From Apis mellifera (Eukaryota; Arthropoda; Insecta; Hymenoptera; Apidae), in NCBI RefSeq assembly GCF_003254395.2, contig NC_037641.1:3133001-3197000 (forward strand): DNA of 64,000 nucleotides, given 5' to 3'. Of the stretch, positions 55,161 to 64,000 are shown piece after piece. Below the pieces are notes generated by a model, which was not told where the DNA came from, ran no database searches, and saw nothing but the letters and a program-made list of their open reading frames with translations. Positions within the stretch are counted from its first letter, which is position 1. Each line of letters starts with the position of its first letter. The translations under genes and the position numbers were made by a program.

Positions 55161-55600
55161 TCCTCAACTATATATTCGAATCTTGATTTCTTCTCGCTAT
55201 AAGAGAACAATAATGGAAGGAAGAAATTAAGTCGTATCTTTTCATCGTGTTAAGGAAATTTTTACAAATCGGGGAGGGAGGAGGGGGATTTCGAGCGATG
55301 ACGAAGGAAATATTTGGTAAATGTTACGAGAATGGAATGATGAAACGTAGTCCCCGCGGGAAATGCTAAATGTCAAACACGCCCCCGTCCCCAGGAGAGC
55401 TAAAGGCCACAGGAATCATAATACGATTACGCGTTGTCCGTCATCCCCTTGTTTAGAGGCGATTATTACCCTGTGCGTGTCTACTGCCAATTTTTCGACA
55501 AATTATTGTTCTCTTACAGCGAGAAGAAATTAAGATTCAAATATATGAGGAATTTTACTTTATAGAAATTAATTAAAGTATTTATGAATCTAACAAAAAC
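55130..55600. repeat. Inverted repeat with arms near 80-95 bases
   Basis: The left arm (about 55133-55212) and right arm (about 55500-55598) are reverse complements over most of their length. They share TTTTTGTTAGATTCATAA, TTCTTCTCGCT and AAGAGAACAATAAT in opposite orientation. The arms enclose about 290 bases of GC-richer unique sequence. The left arm is continuous with the last unit of the adjacent three-copy tandem repeat. Confidence 0.85.
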
Positions 55601-55916
55601 ATTTTCTTTCCTCTATTCTTTCAAGTTTCGAATACAATTTTATTAATTGATTTTTACAATGGTAAAATTTTGCTTTATCTCGTTTACTATTACAAAATTG
55701 AGAATTTGAGAAAAAGGAAAGAAACGTTGTGGAAATAATATCTTACCGAAATATTAATTATGATAATCATCTCCAAAATTTAAATCTTAATATCTTTTTT
55801 ACAATATTCAATTTTACAATTATTAATTAATAACAACAACAATAGATCGTGAACAATTTGTGTACGACTGTCAGCGACTTGAGATGATAGAATAAAATAA
55901 AGAGAAATAACTCACT

Positions 55917-56035
55917 GTAGAATAAAACCGGCCATTGAAGAAGGTCCGTTTGCTTGTTGCTTTGTCCGCTTGTATCCCACACTTGTATCACGTCTATCAC
56001 CACGCACATCTTCTTTATCTCCTTACTCGGCCATT
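55917..56035 (-). other. Candidate non-coding 5' exon upstream of sv
   Basis: On the minus strand a strong donor, CTACA|GTGAGT, lies at about 55916. Upstream are a tiny frame ATGGCCGAGTAA and then an open frame starting MCVVIDVIQVWDTSG. The donor and position would suit an untranslated first exon of sv, but nothing proves transcription. Confidence 0.18.
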
Positions 56036-56999
56036 TTACAATAAAAGGAATAATAATTCAACTACTACGATCCACGCGCGACGATCTAATATAAACGATA
56101 CGCACGATTACAGAGCGTTCCGTCCGTCGCTCGATCAGCGATACTACTACACCGGGTTATTCAATGGATTGTCAAGTTTCTGGATTCGAATAATATTTAC
56201 TATTTACGCGCGTGTCTTTCGCTCGAGCGAAATTCGTTGCACCGAATCATACGTATAATAATAATACGTGTAATCGAGTCGCGTGCCAGTTTGATCGATA
56301 AAACGATGATCCTTCCTATCCGTAAAAATATACCGATATCTCTGGTAAAAAAATTGTACGATTCGAAGAGAAATATTTCGAGGATATCTCGAAGGAACTG
56401 AAACATTTTTCTTTTTATATATAATCGATTATTTCATTTTCATTTTTCAAAACGATATAGATAGATCATCGATTATATAATTATCATTTCCAACAACGAA
56501 CGAATCTATTCCTCCGAAATCAAATCGCGTATTCATCCATAAAAATATCCTCGAAGGGTTGGTTATGAGCGAGTCCCCGGATCGATAGCTTTTAAAATGT
56601 TTTGGCAAATCGAGGTGGCCACCCCTTTTCCCCCCTGGAATAGAGTATCGCGATGGAACATTAGGAGGGATATATTTGGCCGATGTAGCAATAATTTCCA
56701 TGCATATATACACGTAGGTGGTGCAGTGACGGCACATAGATCACAAGGGCTCGCCGACACGCGACAGCACGTGCTTCCCTGCGACCGCTTTTCTCTCTCT
56801 CTCTCTTCCCTCCCCCGCGTGCCTGTGCACTTAGGGCGAACTTCATGAGCTTTCCACCCACCGCAAACGACAAACCACTCGAGTGGATCCCCCTTGGACG
56901 TGGCATAACCCTTCTTCCACCCATTACTGCGATGCTATTCATGCTTAATACAACGGATCTCCGGGATTTATCCTCGAAACTCCTGGAAACTCTATGGAT

Positions 57000-57450
57000 A
57001 GATGTTCCTTTTTTTTGAAGAGAAAAGTGTATTGTTCTCTTTTTTCCCTTTTAACTCGATTGCTCCAACAAGAGCCATTGATGAAATTTAGATTCGTGTA
57101 AGATTCGAAAAGTTTCTTTAATCCCAACGTCTGAAAGATAAGGGATGTTCCTATTATTATTATTATATTTTTTTTTTGAAGAGAAAGGTGTATTCTTTTC
57201 TTTTTTCCCTTTTAATTCGATTGCTCCAACAAAAATTGATGAAATTTAGATTCGTGTAAGAAAAAGTTTCTTTAATCCCAATGTCTGAAAGATAAGGGAT
57301 GTTCCTATTATTATTATTATTATTTTTTTTGCGATTCAATCAATACCTTATCTTTCAGAGGTTGGAGATTATTAAAGAAACTTTTCCTTACTAATCGAAT
57401 CATCAAATTTCATCGATGGCTTTTGTTGATGAGCAATTGAAAAAAAAAAG
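57000..57450. repeat. Two direct copies plus one inverted copy
   Basis: A unit of about 160 bases (TTTTTTTTGAAGAGAAA, CGATTGCTCCAACAA, GATGAAATTTAGATTCG, CTGAAAGATAAGGGATGTTC, then a TTA run) occurs at about 57007-57165 and 57168-57326. From about 57346 to 57450 the same unit appears in reverse complement, starting with CCTTATCTTTCAG and ending in an adenine run. Copies 2 and 3 could form a hairpin. Confidence 0.85.
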
Positions 57451-60105
57451 TTAGTGTCAAGGATTGCTCGCAAATCGCAACCAAACGCATTAATTACGAT
57501 CGGGACACCCTCCCCCAAGATTGATATTCGAATCGAGGGGGATCGTCGGCCCCGGATCTCTTCTTTCTGGCTGGAAAGGTGGTGATGCGGCGGCGGTGAA
57601 TAAGGGTGGGTGGCGTGCCTCCAGAGGGTTTAACCGGGGGGTTGGTGCATATTTCACGGTCGGTGGTCCCATCTCGCGGAGACAATCTGAACCAGCGCGG
57701 ATACATCATCGCGTGACGCCACGTAATAACCTCTTGGGCGACCGCCTTTCAAAACCCTCTTATTTATTCATCTCACCTCGTGCTCGCTCTGTCACGCTCA
57801 TCCCTTCTTACTTCTTCTCTTCATCCTCACGATTATACGAACCCTCCTGGAGGAAAATTCGAAGGGATTCCATCGAATTCTGATCGACCATTCTATCTTT
57901 TTCCTTTTTCCTTTCGATATTTTCGAAAATTTATTTTATATATCTTGCATAATTTTGGAATCGATAAAATATTGTGACTGATTTTTTTGAATATCTCTTA
58001 TCGAACATACAAACGAAACATTTTATGTTACGTGTGCATTATATATTTGCACGTTATATTACCAAATTTAATTGTTCCAATTAAATCCAACCACCATTAA
58101 CCGCAATGATGTAACTGCAAATCCACCAACTTGTGAACGACGTAATAAAACTTTCGTTAATTTTAAAATATCCAAAATATCCCCCTTTTCTCGCTGCAAG
58201 AAACGATTTTATATACCATTCATGGAATTCTGGGTAACACGTTTCGTAAATTGCGCTCGTTACTTCGCGGGAATCCGAGCAACGACGATTCTCGAATAAT
58301 TAGCAGACGAGGGAAGCCTGGCCGAACGAAGTAGCATCGATCAGCCTAGGGAGGCTGCCTAGGCATTCCTCGAATAGCGTCTAATCCATCAGCGAATTCA
58401 CGTATCGCTTACCACGTGCTCGCCCTCGTCTTTTTCCTTTTCCTCCTCCCTGTTGGACATCCTAGGGCCGCCTTCGTCGCCAGATGTTGCCGCGTTAGTA
58501 CGTCGACGAAGGATCCCCGCTCGCGAAAACGAAACGCGAAACAGCCTACTTTTCACCCCAACGTTTCCCAGAACGCTCCTCCTCTCGCCAATTACTTTTT
58601 ATTCTCATCCGTACTCCTCGTCTCTGTATTAACCTGAGAATAAGAATTAATCGGATGGATCTCGATTGTGGATTGATTTGTTTCGGAGTATTCGATTTAA
58701 AAAATATTTTTCGACTCGTTTCTTAAACTCGATTGAAATTAAAAATCGAGTTAATCTGAATCGTATGAATCTTCGTCAAAGATCCATTTCCAGCCCCTTT
58801 CCCCCTCCTATCTTGATTTTTCGAAGAAAATTGCATGTGAGAGAGGATTGTCGATAACTTAAACGTCAAGATCACGAGTGGGTATTGAATGTGGAATCAG
58901 AGTATATTCTTTCGCAATTTTTTTTTTTTCACGATCCGATAAATGTGCGACCTGAAATTGGTCTCGACGATTCGATCGTGGAAAGTGGTGGCAGAATTAA
59001 TGGGTAGGAAAGAAAGGTAGGGTATTTCTGTTCTTCGACGCGAGAAATATCGCCGCAACGGCCCTCCTCCCCGTTAAGATAATAATAATCTTATACTCGC
59101 GCGAATCCTCCTCCTCCTCCTCGCGAGACGCGTGCGCGTGCGAGACCCGTTGTGTCGACACACGTACTTGACTCTTCTCGTGTAACACGGCCGCGGCAGA
59201 AAGGCTATTTGTCGGATGACAAACGAGCGTCGGGCTACGTGGGTGGCTTCGCCTCGCGCGGCAAATGGTGAGCACCGCTCCGTGTCGCCGCTCTCTCTCT
59301 TCCTCTTTCTCTCTTCGTGAAAATCGGTCTTGGTATCCAACGATTTGGAATTTCGAGATTTATTTCCACCTAATCCGGGATGCAAGAAGGAGGAGGAGGA
59401 GGAGGATTTGGATGGAGTTTCACAAACAAGACGATCGATTCTGACGAACGGATCTTTTTCTCGGAGAGGAGAGCAGTTTAATCTGTAACGATCTTCCCCT
59501 CTCGAGGAGAGGATGAATAGATAGGTAGATTGGGATCGTCTTGGCCCAGGTATTTCTGCCCATTAAATGCAAGTAGCGAGCGAAGATTTGGAACGCTTTC
59601 GCGGCTATTTCGAGCTCTGCCGATTTTTCCTTTTTCTTCAATTAACGCAGTCAAGAGTTCGCTTTATTTATACAAGCTCTACAATGTGTATGTTCAATCC
59701 TTTCGAATTAATCGAAATTGATTGTAATCATAATTCCTTTCCCTGAAACACGATAATACTCTAAAATCCTATTCTCTCTACCAAAGAAAAAGAATTCCTT
59801 TTCTTCCTTCTATCTTCATCCTATCAAAAAATATCAAAGAATCACCACCAAACAGAAGAGGGTGGTTAAAAACGGAAAGAAGGGAAGGCAAATTATATTC
59901 GTTGGATACAGGTTTTCCTTTTTTCTCAATTAACGCAGTCAAGAGTTCGCTTTATTTATACAAACTCTACAATGTGTATGCTCAATCCTTTCGAAATTGA
60001 TTGTAATCATAATTCCTTTCTCTTGAGATAATACTCTAAAATTCACATTCTCTCTACCAAAGAAAAAGAATTCCTTTTCTTCTATCCTCATCCTATGAAA
60101 AAATA

Positions 60106-60658
60106 TTGGATTGGCAATTAAGTAATTGCAGATTTCACTCATAGATGGCTTCAGTTGAATTTTTAGGTTTGCTGGCGTAGTCCAAATGTAAAACACATTT
60201 TGTTATTTGATAGTTGGCAATTCAGCTGTCAATCAGTTTTTTCAAAAAAGTTTTTCGATCGTTTGCGTAGTTTTCGTTTGGCGTTCGTTGAAAAATGGAA
60301 AATCAAAAGGAACATTATCATCATATTTTGTTTTTTTATTTTCGCAAAGGGAAAAACGCATCGCAAGCTCACAAAAAATTATGCGCTGTTTATGGCGACG
60401 AAGCCTTAAAAGAATGGCAGTGTCAAAATTGGTTTGACAAATTTCGTTCTGATGATTTTTCACTCAAAGACTGATTCAGTTTTTTGTTAATAAAAACCAA
60501 AAGTTTTATGAACGTGGGATTATGATGCTGCCTGAAAGATGGCAAAAGGTCATTGATCAAAATGGGCAACACATTACAGAATAAAGTTATTTAGTTCCAT
60601 GAAAAAATTGTCTTTGATTTTCTAAAAAAAATCCGCAATTACTTAGTTGCCAACCCAA
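60106..60658 (+). mobile_element. Internally deleted mariner element (Tc1/mariner)
   Basis: A 553-base element is flanked by TA on both sides (60104-60105 and 60659-60660), the usual mariner target duplication. Its ends are imperfect inverted repeats: TTGGATTGGCAATTAAGTAA on the left, against the reverse complement of GCAATTACTTAGTTGCCAA plus CCCAA on the right. A full mariner is about 1.3 kb; here the middle of the transposase is missing. The element is non-autonomous but could have been moved in trans while its ends were intact. It sits inside one unit of the tandem array. Confidence 0.96.
60295..60584 (+). pseudogene. Mariner transposase remnant, N- and C-termini only
   Basis: The frame from ATG 60295 reads MENQKEHYHHILFFYFRKGK and continues GDEALKEWQCQNWFDKFRSD to a TGA at 60472-60474 (59 codons). 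This is the N-terminal helix-turn-helix region of mariner transposases. From about 60480, in another frame, comes the C-terminal end FVNKNQKFYERGIMMLPERW and QKVIDQNGQHITE with stop TAA at 60582-60584. The catalytic DD34D core between them (over 200 residues) is deleted, so no active enzyme can be made. Confidence 0.93.
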
Positions 60659-61365
60659 TATCAAAGAATCACCACCAAGGGGTGGTTAAAAAGAAGGGAA
60701 GGCAAATTATATTCGTTGGATACAGGTTTTCCTTTTTTCTTAATTAACGCAGTTAAGAGTTCGCTTTATTTATACAAGCTCTACAATGTATATATTCAAT
60801 CCTTTCGAATTAATCGAAATCGATTGTAATCATAATTCCTTTCCTTCATTCTATCCTCATTCTGTCGAAAAATATCAAAGAACCACCACCAAACAGAAGA
60901 GGGTGGTTAAAAACAGAAAGAAGGGAAGGCAAATTATATTCGTTGGATACAGGTTTTCCTTTTTTCTCAATTAACGCAGTTAAGAATTCGCTTTATTTAT
61001 ACAAATTCTACAATGTATATATTCAATCCTTTCGAAATTGATTGTAATCATAATTACTTTCTCTTGAGATAATACTCTAAAATTCACAATCCCATTCTCT
61101 CTACCAAAGAAAAAGAATTCCTTTCCTTCCTTCTATCCTCATTCTGTCGAAAAATATCAAAGAACCACCACCAAACAGAAGAGGGTGGTTAAAAACGGAG
61201 AGAAGGGAAGGCAAATTATATTCGTTGGATACAGGTTTTCCTTTTTTCTCAATTAACGCAGTCAAGAGTTCAATCAAGTTCCTATCAAAGAATCACCACC
61301 AAGGGGTGGTTAAAAACGGAAAGAAGGGAAGGCAAATTATATTCGTTGGATACAGGTTTGTCCGC

Positions 61366-64000
61366 CGGTAGATCAGCGCCTGTATCATAGCTCAGGTAGT
61401 CGCACGTACATCGAGACTGGATGCATTTCGGTAACGCACACCCACGTTAAGCGCGTATATATGTGTGGCCGGGAGGCACATAATGTCTAATGGGGGTGAT
61501 TGTGCTCGCGCTCCGTGACGGATCAATCTGCCACCCCCTTCGACCCCTCTGCTCCGAGGAGAGGAGGCTCCGAGGGAGAAGAGGGACGCGGCGGGAGCGA
61601 CAGAGACAGGGGTCCAGAACCCTTAGCCCGGAACCCAGCCACGGACTCGCGTGGATAACGTGCCCTATTCGTCATATACGTGGTTGGGATTAGAGAAACG
61701 TTATTAATCGACCTGCGTCCACGCTCGAATCGCGCTTCGCGAATTCCCCTCCCCTCCTCTCTGTACGGTTAACCGACAGGGGTGTGGAGAAGACCGTGGA
61801 AATCTGTTTGAAGGGCGATCCTGCGGTGATTAACCAACCTCGTCACGCTGTTTCTTGTTAATCGACAGCCAACTTCGATTCCTTCTTGAAACGATTTTAA
61901 TTAATAATATTCGCATTCACAGTCAAGGCGATCACCAATGATGGAATGCTTCGATCTTTGAAAGCTACAGGTCGACGTGTGTAAAATACGATTTAAATCC
62001 TGGCCTCCTCCAGGAAAAGGAGGCAATTTTAATTACGACGACTTTCCTGCGACCCGATATCTCTGAACACCCAACTAGTTGACCAGGAAACGCAATATTT
62101 TAGAACGCGCGTAGATATATATATATTCTCGCGTATAACCTGTTCCATACCGTGCACACGCGGTTTTACGCGGGCTCTGGAAGCGGGTTGTAACGAGGCG
62201 ATCTCTCATATCGAGCCGCCCACGTGCACAGCGACGTTGACACGAACACGCGTGTTCGAAGGAAACGCGACGATCGAGGGCAAGAATATGCGAGCGATCT
62301 ATGGATCGTGAGACACACTTTGGCGGGCCTTTTAGTCGCCAGCCTCTCCGTTAGACTTGTTTCATACATTATCGTTGGAATTATTAAGGAAAATGGAAGA
62401 ATTGATTCCAAATTTTCACGAATTTCCCATTTTGATGTAATCATTTGAAAATTAAAAGCTTGTTTAATGGTTAATTATTCTAACGATTTGCGCGCAAGTA
62501 GGTGGGAATAATTAAGATATTGAGAAATGATTTGAGAGGGGATAATGTTAAATATTCAAATTGAAATGAAATATGGCGGTGTTCGGTGTAACAAATGGAA
62601 AGATAACCCGGTCGCAGGCTCTCGATTTTTCCTGTCCTTTGAGACACGTGTAGTAGATCGTGGACTGACGCAAACCGATTCACGCAGCTTTACAACAAGT
62701 ATCTAATTATGCCATGTGTTGTGCGATTTAACACTACGATAACTTTATAACAATCCTCTATCTAGATATCTGGTCTATCTCCAGCTTGTCGTATATCAAC
62801 ATTAATATCGTACGATAAATAACCGAAATATGAGTAACAGACTAGTATTCTAAATCATCGACACCGCGTATCTAAATCTGCCTCACCTTTTAGCTGTGCG
62901 ACCATTGCCCACAACCCAGATACTTGTTGCCTACTATCCATTCTGATTGGCAATATTTATCCAACATCCAACGCGCACCCGCGTATTGCATATCTATACA
63001 TCTAATACCACATTCTTTCCCAGTTTACGCATAACTTTCTAAGCGATCAATGAAAGGACAGGATCGTTTACCATTGAAACACCATGCAACGTGGAAGGTT
63101 AAACAACGAGCGATCGCGATTCCAACATTCGTTATTTCGCCCGAAACAACGATTTCGATTTAAAATCCTTCTTAAAAATTTACTCCTAGTATTATTTTAT
63201 CCTCGCTATTATTTTTCTTTTCATCTCGTGGGAATTTATTCGATGTGTTTATATTGAAAAGATATATATAATTGATTTGATCTCGAAGATAAACTTCCGG
63301 TACAATGTTCGATTTCGTTCTTACCAACCGAGGCTCACCGCGACAAAAGACACCCATGTTTCGAGACATAGATGGCAGCAGAAGGTTCTCGCTCCATTTC
63401 TGACCCGACGATTATTTTTACATTTTTTTTTATTCTTGGAAAGAAATTAATTCCACAATTTTCGAGATAAAATATTTTATATCTGAATTTCGTTTAATGC
63501 AATCTTTTAGATATTATAGAAAGAACGAATAGAATTTTTTGCTTTGGAAAAAGAGACAAGCTCGCGGGACAAAAAGTTAAACGAGCCCACTCATTTGTAT
63601 TTTATCGTTATTGATACTTCAATAACAATAAGCATGGAACAAGGCTGTCCAAGATTCCCGGTAAATTTATAGCCTAAGAAAATTGCTCGAACGTTTGTCC
63701 TCGTTTCTTTTTTAACCCATCTAAAACGGCATCGAAGCCAGATGAACTAATGGCAAGGATTGGATATCGTGATCTTAATATCGTTTCAGGATGTAAGCAG
63801 TCGAATCTGGGACGTGTATTATTTATTCCTCGATTTGTAATCGCAATCTCAATAAGTCGTATAAATACGTCTAACGATTGTTTTCCATATTCCCGATCAT
63901 TGATCGTGACGCGTATTTTCGACGCGTGTGATTGACAACCGTTGATTGAGCTCGAATAAGAAGCAAAGTAATTAGAAATCTTGTTATTATAGTTTTCTCT
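61366..64000. other. Right-edge intergenic DNA
   Basis: A complex GC-richer block (61.37-61.85 kb) follows the satellite array. Mixed sequence comes next, with a possible regulatory stretch at 62.15-62.35 kb, then AT-rich DNA to the edge. A minus-strand start MSRNMGVFCRG at 63369 is followed at once by a GTGAGC donor-like site, but there is no further support for an exon. I see no gene. Confidence 0.45.

Larger units (their letters stand above)
51201..59624. other. Intergenic DNA without recognisable gene
   Basis: It alternates complex blocks (51.8-52.15, 52.55-52.95, 55.3-55.5, 57.5-57.75 and 58.25-58.6 kb) with AT-rich or polypyrimidine DNA. It contains the local repeats listed separately at 54.77, 55.13 and 57.0 kb. 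Open frames are short or low-complexity, with none matching a family I know. Confidence 0.5.
59625..61365. repeat. Satellite-like tandem array, unit near 280 bases
   Basis: Units are recognisable by AATTAACGCAGT at about 59641, 59930, 60742, 60970 and 61250. Each then has AGAGTTCGCTTTATTTATAC, CAATCCTTTCGAA, GATTGTAATCATAATT and GGCAAATTATATTCGTTGGA. Spacings are about 290, 812 (of which 553 is an inserted mariner), 228 and 280. The last unit is truncated to about 110 bases. Every unit has an ACCACC...GGTGGT inverted pair with a loop of variable length. Confidence 0.92.

Noticed and set aside
55827..56009. VIQVWDTSG peptide resembling the WDTAG motif of Rab GTPases
   Set aside because: The neighbouring GTPase motifs are absent and the frame is short, so the match is likely chance.
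58300..58390. Palindromic GCCTAGGGAGGCTGCCTAGGC considered as a tRNA or miRNA
   Set aside because: No tRNA arm arrangement or B-box was found, and the stem is too short for a pre-miRNA.
61366..61480. Possible structured RNA just after the satellite array
   Set aside because: Short GC-rich segments look complex, but I could not draw a consistent long stem or match a known RNA.

Overview
The window is animal nuclear DNA from an insect, most likely a bee (Hymenoptera, Apis or a relative). The genes are split by GT-AG introns, and the AT-rich introns are full of microsatellites. CpG is plentiful even in non-coding DNA. The one recognisable transposon is a mariner whose transposase remnant resembles mariners known from honeybees. 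The species call is inference; nothing in the sequence names it. There are no operons, CRISPR arrays or rRNA genes, and I recognised no tRNA.

Left edge (about 1-3.2 kb, minus strand): seven exons of a TRPA-subfamily cation channel, with N-terminal ankyrin repeats, six membrane segments and a pore. Its 3' end lies outside the window. About 0.9 kb away, head to head on the plus strand, is a complete small LIM-domain gene of the cysteine-rich protein type (CRIP-like, 78 aa). It has three exons (4060-4099, 11260-11412, 11931-11974) and a 7.2 kb first intron.

Centre (17.1-49.05 kb, minus strand): an almost 32 kb Pax2/5/8 gene, the orthologue of Drosophila shaven (sv). I could phase ten coding exons end to end. 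They predict 577 aa: paired domain in exons 1-4, poly-Gln stretch and octapeptide in exon 4, homeodomain remnant in exons 5-6, a long poly-Gly tract in exon 6, and a Tyr/Ser/Gly-rich C-terminal transactivation region in exons 7-10. The sv and CRIP 3' ends converge over about 5 kb of AT-rich, microsatellite-rich DNA.

Right side (49.05-64 kb): I see no convincing gene. It holds the presumed sv 5' regulatory DNA, a candidate non-coding 5' exon near 55.92-56.03 kb, several local tandem and inverted repeats, and an array of about 280-bp tandem repeats (59.63-61.36 kb). One repeat unit carries a cleanly inserted, internally deleted mariner (60106-60658).

The three genes do not form a pathway: TRPA is a sensory channel, CRIP a small LIM adaptor and sv a developmental transcription factor. 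I found no evidence of a novel gene system. The most informative observations are the mariner with its readable empty site, the repeat families with inverted copies, the extreme Gly tract and alternative C-terminus of sv, and a Cys at the first residue of the sv paired domain in the simplest splice model.
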